From the NCBI GenBank assembly GCA_016109435.1, contig JAEILR010000024.1, positions 1 to 36,400 on the forward strand: 36,400 nucleotides of DNA. Reading direction: 5' to 3'. This DNA comes from Methanomassiliicoccus sp. GTDB lineage: Archaea > Thermoplasmatota > Thermoplasmata > Methanomassiliicoccales > Methanomassiliicoccaceae. The notes beneath the pieces were generated by a model that was not told the origin of the DNA, did no database searches, and worked only from the letters and a program-made list of their open reading frames with translations. Shown piece by piece: positions 1 to 7,683 of this stretch (position 1 is its first letter; each line of letters opens with the position of its first letter). The position numbers and the translations under genes were made by a program.

Positions 1-66
1 ACGAACGGGCGAGGGATAGGCGGCAGTGGGGGAAAGGAATTATGAGGGCGTGGCCATCGGCCTTTC

Positions 67-504
67 GTGATCTTCAGGACCGCCGGGATCGAGGACCTGC
101 CGGAGCTGCAGCGTATCGAGGAGAGCTGCTTCCAAGAGGAGCGATACCCACCCGAGGTCCTGGCCGAGATCCTCCTGGATGGTGATTTCGAGACCATCCT
201 GGCGGAGGAGGACGAGCTGGTGGGGGCCGCCACTATCAACTGCGGCGAGGACCTGGCCGCGGCCCAGCTGGCATCCATCGCGGTGCTGCCGCCGCACCGC
301 GGAAAGGGGATCGGGCGGGCGCTGCTGGACGAGGCGGAGGGACGAGCCAGAGGGCGAGGTAGGAAGATAATGGTCCTCCAGGTGAACGTGCACAACGTGG
401 CGGCCATCAACCTGTACCTGCACCGGGGCTACATCATCGAGGGAATGATCGGCGATTACTACGGGCCGGGCCGGGACGCGTACTTCATGGACAAGATGCT
501 TTGA
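67..504 (+). CDS. rimI: RimI-like GNAT N-acetyltransferase
   Basis: This 145-residue protein has the length and layout of a RimI-type GNAT acetyltransferase, which moves an acetyl group from acetyl-CoA to an N-terminal amine. In archaea the family supplies N-terminal acetyltransferase (Ard1/NAT-like) activity in the cytosol. Visible features are an N-terminal R-x-A-x-x-x-D-L-P start typical of RimI, the acetyl-CoA pyrophosphate-binding loop (HRGKGIGRALL, about residues 78-88), and a C-terminal N-x-x-A-x-x-L-Y-x-x-x-G-Y segment (about residues 117-129). The start is a GTG at 67 with no clear Shine-Dalgarno sequence. Nothing convincing is coded in bases 1-66. The family call is strong. The substrate (ribosomal protein or general N-termini) is not visible. 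Confidence 0.88.
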   Translation: MIFRTAGIEDLPELQRIEESCFQEERYPPEVLAEILLDGDFETILAEEDELVGAATINCGEDLAAAQLASIAVLPPHRGKGIGRALLDEAEGRARGRGRKIMVLQVNVHNVAAINLYLHRGYIIEGMIGDYYGPGRDAYFMDKML

Positions 505-612
505 CCGAGCGAGCCTCTCCGGCGCTGCCAGGGGGCGGGGGAAAAGCAATATATAGACATCGTAGTATTCGCCGTGCTGTCATCCCTCGCGGATGTGGCT
601 CGGGTGAGCAAG

Positions 613-780
613 ATGGAAGAGACCCTTTGTAACGTTGAATTCATCAAGGACAACAACGACTATATCGCCAGGGTGCAGAGCGAGATCGGCGGGGTGAGGG
701 AATACCGCAGCTCCTCACTGGAAGAGGTGCTCGAGCAGGTCATCATCGATCTCCAGGAAGAGTTCGAAACCGCGGGCTGA
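613..780 (+). CDS. Small protein of unknown function (55 aa)
   Basis: This is a short acidic protein that I do not recognise. The ATG at 613 is chosen because GGGTGAG lies 4-5 nt upstream; a GTG at 604 in frame would overlap that Shine-Dalgarno sequence. A TATA-like tract (GCAATATATAG, about 546-556) would start transcription near 577-582. The predicted fold is a short beta strand (LCNVEFIKDNNDYIARV), a turn (EIGG), another strand and a C-terminal helix (LEEVLEQVIIDLQEEF). This resembles small HicB-like or dodecin-like alpha/beta proteins, but that is only a shape resemblance. It lies in the same direction as the following RAM-domain gene. Codon use and GC match the neighbours, so it is probably real. 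Confidence 0.6.
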   Translation: MEETLCNVEFIKDNNDYIARVQSEIGGVREYRSSSLEEVLEQVIIDLQEEFETAG

Positions 781-870
781 TGTCCCTTTCGGCCCTAGTT
801 CTTTAGGCCAAGGCATTGTTCATAGAGCATGTCTTCCAATACATCAATATACGAGTGAGAGGTCATTCAC

Positions 871-1224
871 ATGCAGAACCGGGAGAAGTCCGAGTATGAT
901 TCGGTCATATCGTCCTACTTCGGGGACGATCAGGTCACCGCCCTCATCAGCCTGAAGGTGGAGACCAAGGATGCCGATGTCATCGCCGAGGCCATCGCCG
1001 AGAACGACGCCGTGGACGATGTTTACCTGGTGACGGGTGAGACCGACATCGTGGCGGTGGTGAAGTTCGAGACCTACGCACAGCTCAAGAGGTTCCTGGT
1101 GGAAACGGTCACCTCGATCCCCGGGGTCAAGGAGAGCAAGACCTCCATGGTGGTCACGACCTTCAAGAAGAACGGAACTCTAAAGTTCGAAGAGGCCGAG
1201 ATCGGCCTCGAGGACCAGGAGTGA
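871..1224 (+). CDS. Stand-alone Lrp/AsnC ligand-binding (RAM) domain protein
   Basis: This 117-residue protein consists mainly of the AsnC/Lrp ligand-binding (RAM) domain. It runs from about residue 22 (VTALISLKVETKDADVIAEA) through the V-T-G-E-T-D-I-V-A-V-V-K-F core to the S-I-P-G-V-K-E-S-K-T strand typical of the family. It has no N-terminal helix-turn-helix, so it should not bind DNA alone. Stand-alone RAM proteins in archaea are thought to form oligomers that sense small effectors (often amino acids) or to pair with full-length Lrp proteins. The ATG at 871 has a GAGAGGT Shine-Dalgarno about 7 nt upstream. It overlaps slightly with an upstream GTG of the next frame, and the UPF0147 gene begins 29 nt downstream, so the two are likely co-transcribed. 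Confidence 0.85.
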   Translation: MQNREKSEYDSVISSYFGDDQVTALISLKVETKDADVIAEAIAENDAVDDVYLVTGETDIVAVVKFETYAQLKRFLVETVTSIPGVKESKTSMVVTTFKKNGTLKFEEAEIGLEDQE

Positions 1225-1253
1225 GTACAGTACCCCGCAGGGGGGTGAAACCT

Positions 1254-1508
1254 ATGGCAGAAAACCCAAAGCTCAAGCAGATAATGGACGTGTTGGACCA
1301 GTTGGCCGAGGATACCTCGGTCCCCCGCAACATACGCAGGGGCGCGACCGACGCCAAGGGGCGTCTGCAGCAGCCCAACGAGGCCATGGACGTCAAGGCA
1401 GCCAGCGCGGTTCACATATTGGACGAGCTGGCCAACGACCCCAACATCCCGCTCCACGGCCGGACGTTGATCTGGAACATCATCAGCCAGCTGGAGACGG
1501 TGAAGTAG
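1254..1508 (+). CDS. UPF0147 family protein
   Basis: This is an 84-residue archaeal protein of the UPF0147 family, which is widespread in Euryarchaeota and has no assigned function. The all-helical sequence with the conserved L-x-x-L-x-E-D-T-S-V-P-R-N-I-R and N-D-P-N-I-P-x-H-x-R-T segments fits the family over its whole length. The ATG at 1254 is preferred over an in-frame GTG at 1221, because GGGGGTGA sits 5 nt upstream of the ATG and the extra eleven residues do not look conserved. It ends in TAG 46 nt before tRNA-Gly. It follows the RAM-domain gene closely and is probably in the same transcript. Confidence 0.88.
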   Translation: MAENPKLKQIMDVLDQLAEDTSVPRNIRRGATDAKGRLQQPNEAMDVKAASAVHILDELANDPNIPLHGRTLIWNIISQLETVK

Positions 1509-1518
1509 CCGTCTGCAA

Positions 1519-1529
1519 ACTTTTTAATC
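1519..1529 (+). promoter_or_regulatory. TATA box of the tRNA-Gly gene
   Basis: The AT tract ACTTTTTAATC is centred about 31 bp upstream of the tRNA 5' end at 1555. That is the expected spacing for an archaeal TATA box driving a tRNA gene. It was assigned by position and composition only. Confidence 0.5.
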
Positions 1530-1554
1530 GGTATTCCGCAATCAGGCTCGACAG

Positions 1555-1629
1555 GCGGGCGTAGTCTAGCGGTTAGGACTTAAGCTTCCCAAGCTTGAAG
1601 CCCGGGTTCGAATCCCGGCGCCCGCACCA
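1555..1629 (+). tRNA. tRNA-Gly (anticodon CCC)
   Basis: A full cloverleaf can be folded. The acceptor stem GCGGGCG (1555-1561) pairs with CGCCCGC (1619-1625), and the D arm closes with GTC/GAC. The anticodon stem is TAAGC/GCTTG (one T-G pair) around loop TTCCCAA with anticodon CCC at 1588-1590. The T stem CCGGG/CCCGG encloses TTCGAAT. The discriminator base is A1626, and CCA is encoded at 1627-1629. No intron is present. It decodes GGG glycine codons. Confidence 0.96.
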
Positions 1630-1806
1630 TTATGCATATCCATATAGGGACGCTGGTTTGTCGTTCAGGAAGATTTGGCCTCGGGCTTCGTCACGGCCAG
1701 CGCCCGCCCTTTTTCATCCGGATGTTTTTATAGGCAATCTCTGGAGCTTTCTCCATGTATATTCCAGAGGGCCAAATGAAAAAAGTCCGTACACCTATAC
1801 ACCGTA

Positions 1807-2679
1807 GTGGACAGAAGCACCAAGTTCCTGTTGCTTGCCGTGATCGCCTCGATCGCCGCCCCGTTGGTCCTTTTCGCGCTACTGTGGGGCGGCTCGGTCG
1901 ATGAGGTGGACCTCATAGTACACGGACTGATCATCGCGACCATACTGCCGCTGATCGTCATTTCCATGTACATGTGGAAGACGGGCAAGGGGGCTATGCT
2001 GATCGCCGGCTACAACACCTCGCCGAAGGCCGTCCGGGACAGCTACGACTCCAAGGCCCTGGCCAAGTTCGTCGGCAAGATCCTGACGATCACCCTGGTG
2101 ATCATGCTCGTGGCGTTGGAGATGTTGCTCCTGAACATAAGCACAAATCTGTTCTGGGCCCTCCTCTCAGGGAGCATGATATTCCTGTTCGCCAGCATCA
2201 TCTACATGAACACTGGCAAGCGCTTCCTGAAGGAAGGCGCGGAACTCTCGAAGGTCGTTATCTCCGACAAAGACCGAAAGCGCAACCGGGCGATCGTTCT
2301 CGCCGCCATTGCCATCACCGCCATCACCCTGGTGGCCGTGTTCTTCTTCGCCGGCTCCGGGAGCGTGAGCGCATCCCTCGAGGATGACGGCCTCCAGGTG
2401 AACGCTCCGTTCGTGGACGAGCATATCCCCTACGACGACATCACCGCGGTGGAGCTCAGAGGAAGCTTCGACAACGGCCGCCGCGTCGGGGGCTTCGGAG
2501 GATCGGACATCAGCAGCGGTAATTTCCAGAACGACGAGTTCGGGAGGTATGTCCTGGCGAGGTTCAATAATGTCGAAAGCTGCATCGTCGTACATCATTC
2601 CGGTGGAGTGCTGGTGTTCAATCTGGACACGGCCGACGGCACCGCCCGCATGCACGATGACCTGCGATCACGGCTGTGA
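1807..2679 (+). CDS. DUF3784 / PH-like domain membrane protein
   Basis: This 290-residue membrane protein has two N-terminal membrane helices (about residues 7-28 and 36-55), then a cytoplasmic segment with the DUF3784 signature (GYNTSPKA then a Y-D-S-K-x-L-x-K-F-V-G-K stretch, about 68-92). Two more helices follow (about 93-137), then another at about 159-182. The soluble C-terminal part (about 190-290) has the look of a bacterial PH-like domain (I-P-Y-D-D-I-T-A-V-E-L, ending in a D-x-x-x-T-x-x-x-x-x-x-L helix). DUF3784 plus PH-like proteins are mainly known from Firmicutes, so transfer is possible. Function is unknown. The start is a GTG at 1807 without a clear Shine-Dalgarno; a TATA-like TTTTTATAG lies near 1725-1733. 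Confidence 0.75.
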   Translation: MDRSTKFLLLAVIASIAAPLVLFALLWGGSVDEVDLIVHGLIIATILPLIVISMYMWKTGKGAMLIAGYNTSPKAVRDSYDSKALAKFVGKILTITLVIMLVALEMLLLNISTNLFWALLSGSMIFLFASIIYMNTGKRFLKEGAELSKVVISDKDRKRNRAIVLAAIAITAITLVAVFFFAGSGSVSASLEDDGLQVNAPFVDEHIPYDDITAVELRGSFDNGRRVGGFGGSDISSGNFQNDEFGRYVLARFNNVESCIVVHHSGGVLVFNLDTADGTARMHDDLRSRL

Positions 2680-2846
2680 GTACCCGAAGCTCTGGTTCAG
2701 CCACAGGCGAGACCGGCCGCTATTACCTTGCAGCCGCCTCCTCCCGATGGTGAAGGCCCCGCGCTCTTGCTCATCTTCAGCCCCATCCAAATCTTCAAAT
2801 CCGTATCTGTACATCAGCGCATGTATTCCTCAGGGGGAGGCGGCCG

Positions 2847-3821
2847 ATGACGACTCAAGGCGGTTCTAAAGTAGCGGTCATAGCGGCCATCCTGGGCAAC
2901 CTGGCCATCGCCATCATCAAGTTCATCGCGGCGGGGATCAGCGGCTCGTCGGCCATGATATCCGAGGGTATCCACTCTTTGGTCGACACAGGGAACGGCT
3001 GCCTCCTGCTGGTGGGGATGAAGAGCGCCACGCGGCCTGCCGACGAGGGCCACCCGTTCGGCTATGGCAAATCGCTGTACTTCTGGACCAACATCGTGGC
3101 CATCTCCATCTTCGGCATCGGCGGCGGGATGTCCCTGTACGAGGGCATATCCCACATTCGCCACGTGGCGCCGAACACCGAGCTGGGGGACCCCACGGCC
3201 GCCTACATCGTGCTCGGCCTGGCCATGGTCATCGAGGGCATATCGTTCAGCATCGCCGTCAGGCACTTCTATGCGGCCAAGGGCAAGGCGCGCTCGTGGG
3301 ACTTCATCAAGGAGTCGAAGGACCCCAGCCTCTACACCGTGGTGTTGGAGGACAGCGCGGCCCTTCTCGGCCTGGTCATTGCCTTCCTGGGCATCTTCCT
3401 CGGCCATCTGCTCCACAACCCGTACCTCGACGGCATCGCGTCGATGGCCATCGGCCTGCTGCTGATGAGCGTGGCCTGGGTTCTCGTATCGCGGACCAAG
3501 GACCTGCTGCTGGGCGAAGGCGTGAGCCCCGCCGTGCTCGCGGACATCCGGCGGCGAGTGGAGTCGGACCCGGCGATCGACCGCGCCGGCAACATCCTCA
3601 CGATGTACATGGGCCCCCACGACATGCTGGTGAACATGGGGGTGTGCTTCACCCCCGGCACCACCGCCGAGCAGATGCACGAGGCCATCCGCCGGGTGGA
3701 GGCCGATCTGCGCAGCGCCTATCCGGAGACCAACCGCGTCTACATCGAGACCGAGTCGCTGCCGACGGCGGCGACGGATGTCTGTCATCTCGACGGACTT
3801 GGCGGCCGGCGGGCGGAGTAA
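2847..3821 (+). CDS. Cation diffusion facilitator (CDF, ZnT9-like) transporter
   Basis: This 324-residue protein has the CDF design: about six membrane helices in the first 220 residues and a cytoplasmic C-terminal domain (about 222-300). CDF proteins export divalent metals such as Zn2+, Fe2+ or Mn2+ by proton exchange. TM2 carries the metal-site H-x-x-x-D motif (EGIHSLVDTGNG, about residues 40-51). The loop P-A-D-E-G-H-P-F-G-Y-G-K is the family's second signature. In TM5 the usual H-x-x-x-D is replaced by LEDSAALLG (about residues 171-179), which resembles the SLC30A9/ZnT9 branch rather than classical zinc exporters, so metal choice cannot be assumed. GGGGGAGG lies upstream of the ATG at 2847. 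The gene is monocistronic, followed by an AT-rich gap. Confidence 0.9.
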   Translation: MTTQGGSKVAVIAAILGNLAIAIIKFIAAGISGSSAMISEGIHSLVDTGNGCLLLVGMKSATRPADEGHPFGYGKSLYFWTNIVAISIFGIGGGMSLYEGISHIRHVAPNTELGDPTAAYIVLGLAMVIEGISFSIAVRHFYAAKGKARSWDFIKESKDPSLYTVVLEDSAALLGLVIAFLGIFLGHLLHNPYLDGIASMAIGLLLMSVAWVLVSRTKDLLLGEGVSPAVLADIRRRVESDPAIDRAGNILTMYMGPHDMLVNMGVCFTPGTTAEQMHEAIRRVEADLRSAYPETNRVYIETESLPTAATDVCHLDGLGGRRAE

Positions 3822-3983
3822 GCGCTGGCCACCGGTGAGGGCGGGCATGTTACCTCCGACCGTTCTCCGCCAACCAGATCATTCCCAGGGGTTCCCACAT
3901 TATCAGGAATCATCCCCGGGCCGTTCGATATTTTATATTCAATGCTCAATATTATAGTGTAAGACAGACTTGGAGGCACCACA

Positions 3984-4439
3984 ATGGCCGACCTGAACAA
4001 CGCGGATCTGGAAACGCTGCTGGGCTATTCGTTCAATGAACCTGAGCTGATGGACATGGCCATCTCCCTGCGGGAGAGGGGCAAGGAGCCCCGACCCAAG
4101 AAGAAAAAGGACCGCGGCCTGGCCACGCTCGGTGAGGCGGTGATGGGCTGTGTGGTGGTCAACCACTTCTACTCTCAGGGGATGAACTCGGAGAAGATCA
4201 ACGAGGAGAGGTCGGCGAGAGTGTGCCGGGAGAACCACGCCCGGATCGCCGAGGAGATCGGCCTGTCCCGGTACCTCATGCCCGCGAACGGCAGCGCCAA
4301 GAGCGGTCGTCCTGCTGTGAACGCCCTCGGGCAGAGCCTGGAGGAGATCATGGGGGCCATCTACCTCGACGACATCAACGCCGGAGGGACTGGCATCGGC
4401 GCCTGCTGGGAAGTGCTCAGGAAGATCAACATGATCTGA
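3984..4439 (+). CDS. RNase III-like domain protein with altered catalytic residues
   Basis: This 151-residue protein aligns by eye with the ribonuclease III catalytic domain and lacks a dsRNA-binding domain. The N-terminal LETLLGYSFNEPEL (9-22) matches the family start, LATLGEAVMG (46-55) matches the signature normally written LEFLGDAVL, and LEEIMGAIYLD (119-129) matches the second metal-site region. Of the four metal ligands known in RNase III, the first Glu is Ala47, the first Asp is Glu51, the second Asp is Gln117, and only the last Glu (Glu120) is kept. Cleavage is therefore unlikely by the standard mechanism. A basic insert (PRPKKKKDR, 36-44) could contact RNA. The ATG at 3984 has GGAGG 7-8 nt upstream and a TATA tract at 3928-3937. 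RNase III folds are uncommon in archaea. Confidence 0.72.
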   Translation: MADLNNADLETLLGYSFNEPELMDMAISLRERGKEPRPKKKKDRGLATLGEAVMGCVVVNHFYSQGMNSEKINEERSARVCRENHARIAEEIGLSRYLMPANGSAKSGRPAVNALGQSLEEIMGAIYLDDINAGGTGIGACWEVLRKINMI

Positions 4440-4487
4440 TCTGGAGCCCATCTAAGGCCGGCGCCTCCCGGTAGACGGCGGCCTGTT

Positions 4488-5093
4488 TCAGCTCTCTTTC
4501 TTCCGTCCCGACAGGTCCGCGGCGCTCCCACCATCAATGGCCAGCCTGACGATCTCGGCGATCCTTCTCCCCCTTGTTTCCGCCCTCTTCGCGCTCTTCA
4601 GATACCACAGCAGCTGTTTCCTCTTGGCGGCGGACAGGGAGTGGAAGCAACGCTCCGCCTCCGGTTCGGCCAGCAGCACCTGGGCCAGGTCCTCGGGGAC
4701 GACGAGGTCGTCGATCTCCTTCAGCCCGTCCCACGAGCCGTCCGCCTTCGCTTCCTTGATCTTGGCCATTCCAGCCGGGGTCATCAGGCCCTGTTCGATG
4801 AGTCTCTCGGCCCTCTGCTTGTTGATCGATGACCAGTTGCTCCTCTTCCGGCGGGGGGAGAACACCTGCCTATAGCGCTCACCGTCCACGGAGCCGGCCT
4901 GGCTGTCGATCCACCCGAAGCACAGGGCCTCCTCCACCGCTTCCTCGGGGCTCAGTCCCTGCTTTCCGCTGGCCTTCTTGAAGTAGACGATCCAGATGCC
5001 CGGCGAGCGGTCGTGGTTCTCCTTGAGCCACATCCTCCACTCCTTGCGGTCCCGCGGATGGATCGTTCCGTAGGTATCGATCACGGACGGCAT
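4488..5093 (-). CDS. YdeI/OmpD-associated-like protein
   Basis: This minus-strand protein matches the YdeI/OmpD-associated family found in many bacteria and some archaea, whose biochemical role is unclear. Recognisable segments are the W-R-x-W-L-x-x-N stretch near the N-terminus, G-I-W-I-V-Y-F-K-K, E-A-V-E-E-A-L-C-F-G-W-I-D-S, and the K-R-S-N-W-S-x-x-N-x-x-R-x-x-x-L-I-x-x-G-L-M-T-P-A-G segment. The C-terminal bundle (F-x-x-L-S-x-A-x-R-K-Q-x-x-x-Y) is also typical. The ATG at 5093 (201 aa) begins just before the conserved region. An upstream in-frame start at 5174 would add 27 residues with no family similarity. It converges on the RNase III-like gene with a 48-nt gap. Confidence 0.82.
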   Translation of the reverse strand: MPSVIDTYGTIHPRDRKEWRMWLKENHDRSPGIWIVYFKKASGKQGLSPEEAVEEALCFGWIDSQAGSVDGERYRQVFSPRRKRSNWSSINKQRAERLIEQGLMTPAGMAKIKEAKADGSWDGLKEIDDLVVPEDLAQVLLAEPEAERCFHSLSAAKRKQLLWYLKSAKRAETRGRRIAEIVRLAIDGGSAADLSGRKKES

Positions 5094-5307
5094 GTCAGGC
5101 TCGTGGTCGGATATATGCAGCGGACATATTGAACTGACCGTGAGGTCATGCAGCGCGCTGGCCTCCCCCAGCATAAGGTGATCAGGCCAGAGGGCGGCGA
5201 GCGTATCCCATAATGTTGGCTTACTGGTATCTTAGGAGATAACGAGGGACAGGGCCATGGACAAACGTTATAATGCGCCCGCTCCCAAAAGAAGGCCGGA
5301 AGATGCG

Positions 5308-5685
5308 ATGAGCCATACAATGATCCATTTCGAGATCCCGGCGGACGACCTGGAGAAGATGAAGGCCTTCTACAAGAACGTGTTCGACTGGAAGTACACC
5401 GAGATACCGGAGATGCAGTACACCACCATCCAGACGGTGCCGACGGACGATAAGGGCATGCTAAAGGAGCCCGGCATCAACGGCGGGATCTTCAAGCGGA
5501 CGGAGAAGAGCCAGGTGCCGCTGAACTACGTCAGCGTGGAGTCGGTCGACGAGTTCATCGACCGGGTGGTCAAGAACGGCGGGAGCGTCAGGTCCCCGAA
5601 GATGTACATTCCCAAGGTCGGGGACATCGCGGTCATCGCCGACCCCGAGGGGAACTCCCTGGGCATCATCAGGCCAGAGATGTAG
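5308..5685 (+). CDS. VOC family (glyoxalase-like) protein
   Basis: This is a single vicinal-oxygen-chelate domain protein of about 125 residues. The start MSHTMIHFEIPADD, then FYKNVFDWKY, then the final A-V-I-A-D-P-E-G-N-S-L-G-I-I strand is the standard glyoxalase/bleomycin-resistance fold seen in many small VOC proteins of unknown substrate. I start it at the ATG at 5308, where the domain begins. An in-frame ATG at 5257 would add 17 residues rich in Lys and Pro and unlike the family. A TATA-like GTTATAATG (5267-5275) would put transcription close to 5297. It ends 11 nt from the convergent antiporter gene. Confidence 0.85.
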   Translation: MSHTMIHFEIPADDLEKMKAFYKNVFDWKYTEIPEMQYTTIQTVPTDDKGMLKEPGINGGIFKRTEKSQVPLNYVSVESVDEFIDRVVKNGGSVRSPKMYIPKVGDIAVIADPEGNSLGIIRPEM

Positions 5686-5696
5686 GGCCCAGCCTC

Positions 5697-7475
5697 TCAA
5701 AGCCCCCTCCACCGGCGGTGGTGTTCGAAACGAGAATGCTCCGGCGGGGCAGCCTTTGAGGCGTGCGGCCCGGCGCCGGCCCCGACCACCATGGAAGGCG
5801 TCCTGATGTACAGCGAGCCTCGGCTGGTGCGGTCGTGAGCGAGCTTCATGACCAGGACGAACCACATGGCATACGCCGCCAGGACGATGAGCACAGCCTG
5901 CCACTGAACCTCGAACAGGAAGGCTACGCAGGCAGCGGTGAGGAGGGTCACCAGCACCAGGGAGGCGACGTACCGGCCGATGTACGCATCAGCCCCCGGT
6001 ATCGTTCCCAGCTCGGTGTAGTCGGTCCGCCGTACCGCCGGGCCCAGCACCGACTGGAGCACGGCCCACATCACGACCGCCACCCCTATGGCGGCACCGA
6101 AGGCCACGTAATGCATCCCTCCGGACGTCGCGATCAGCGCCAGTATCGCTACCAGGAAGAGCATTTGGGTGAGGAGCAGCCACCGGGAGCCCCGGTGCGC
6201 CTCCGACCGCTCGGAGGGCATGACCAGCCCCCCGAGGGTCCTGGACGCTACCGCCGCGGAGTACTTGATGTACCGGGGCATCCTGTGGGCCAGGGCATCG
6301 GCGATCCTCTCGCTCCGGCGCATCAGCAGGGGGCACAGCGCGCTCATGATGAAGGTGAAGGCCCCGGCCAGGGGAAACATCTCCGCCCCCTTGGCGGTGG
6401 CGGCGTGCTTCGCCACGCTCGCGTACATGACCGACTCCGCCCCCCTGGCGCACAGGGAAGTGGATACCGCCATGGACTGACGGGAGGAGTAGCCCATGAA
6501 GTATGACACCAGGGCGGTGATGAGGACGTCGTCGACGATCACCAGCACCACCGCGATGGCCACTATGCCTATGACCGAAGGGAACAGGGCGGGGTCGATG
6601 AGCATGCCGAAGGCCATGAAGAACACCGCCACGAAGGCGTCCCTGAAGGGGGCCATCTTCTCCTCCATGCGCGCGGTGATCTTCGTCTCGGCGAAGGTCA
6701 TGCCGATGAAGAACGCCCCGATCATCGCCGGGATGGAGAGGAGCTCGGCCACCGCGGCGGCCATGCACACCGCCCCCAGGGCGAACAGGACGAACATCTC
6801 ATCGTTCTCCATCTTCTCCAGATAGCGGACGGTACGGGGTATCACCAGCAGGGCCAGCACGGCGAAGAACGCTACGAACAGGACCGCCCCGATGACGAAG
6901 CCGGCGAGCGTGGCATCGGCTGGCGTCCTCACCATCAGGCCGCCGATGGCCGCTAGGAACACCGCGGAGATGAAGTCCTCCACCACCATCACCCCCAGAA
7001 GGAAATCGGTCTCCGGGGCGTTCAGCCGCCCCAGCTCGATGAGAGATTTCATGGCCACCGCCGCGCAGCTCATGGCGACGATCGACGCAAGGAAGATCGT
7101 GTCCAGGAGCGGCCACCCCAGGGCGGTGCCCAGCACAATGCCGGTGAACAGGTTGACCCCGATGTTGATGACCGACAGGATGATGGCCGGCCGCTCCACC
7201 TTCCGAAGCTTGGTGACCGAGAACTCCAGACCGACGAAGAACATCAGCAGGACGATGCCCAGCTGGGAGGCCAGGGATATGAGGTCGGGGTCGGATACCA
7301 GGCCCCGGTACTCGAACCCCAGGACGTCCAGGTGCATGAACGGTCCGATGAGGATGCCGGCGATGATGTAGCCGAGCACCACGCTCTGCCTTGCCCGGCT
7401 GGCCAGGGCTGCGCCCAGGAAGGCCACGATCATGATCACGCCCACCTCCAGCATCAGGCCGCTGCCGTTCATCAT
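5697..7475 (-). CDS. CPA2-family monovalent cation/proton antiporter (KefB/NapA type)
   Basis: This 592-residue membrane protein has about twelve helices in its first 400 residues and more in the C-terminal third. The CPA2 signatures are the G-Y-I-x-A-G-I-x-I-G-P motif (35-45), the L-L-M-F-F-V-G-L-E-F motif (76-85) and an acidic pair Glu166-Asp167 in the transport-site helix. The family exchanges Na+ or K+ for H+. No RCK/TrkA-N nucleotide-binding domain is present. The C-terminal part from about 440 contains more hydrophobic helices followed by a charged tail, longer than the core domain needs. Two ATGs stand side by side behind GGAGGG; the second (7472) has better spacing. It is divergent from the Ca2+ ATPase gene across a 208-bp gap. 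Confidence 0.88.
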   Translation of the reverse strand: MMNGSGLMLEVGVIMIVAFLGAALASRARQSVVLGYIIAGILIGPFMHLDVLGFEYRGLVSDPDLISLASQLGIVLLMFFVGLEFSVTKLRKVERPAIILSVINIGVNLFTGIVLGTALGWPLLDTIFLASIVAMSCAAVAMKSLIELGRLNAPETDFLLGVMVVEDFISAVFLAAIGGLMVRTPADATLAGFVIGAVLFVAFFAVLALLVIPRTVRYLEKMENDEMFVLFALGAVCMAAAVAELLSIPAMIGAFFIGMTFAETKITARMEEKMAPFRDAFVAVFFMAFGMLIDPALFPSVIGIVAIAVVLVIVDDVLITALVSYFMGYSSRQSMAVSTSLCARGAESVMYASVAKHAATAKGAEMFPLAGAFTFIMSALCPLLMRRSERIADALAHRMPRYIKYSAAVASRTLGGLVMPSERSEAHRGSRWLLLTQMLFLVAILALIATSGGMHYVAFGAAIGVAVVMWAVLQSVLGPAVRRTDYTELGTIPGADAYIGRYVASLVLVTLLTAACVAFLFEVQWQAVLIVLAAYAMWFVLVMKLAHDRTSRGSLYIRTPSMVVGAGAGPHASKAAPPEHSRFEHHRRWRGL

Positions 7476-7683
7476 CCCTCCGGGGGCCCCGGGTGGAGAG
7501 GGGAGGCTTCACCATGGAGACCGCGTTCGGGCGATCTTGCCCGGGCTCCGCTCGCCGCCCTTCTGAACCTCAGAGGTCCAGTGCATCCCGGGCCCGGATA
7601 GTTCTGAGAATGTAGATTAACCTTGCTCGGCCAGGTCTTGATATGAGAAAAGCACTTTAGCCTTCATAACCATAGCACGAGGG

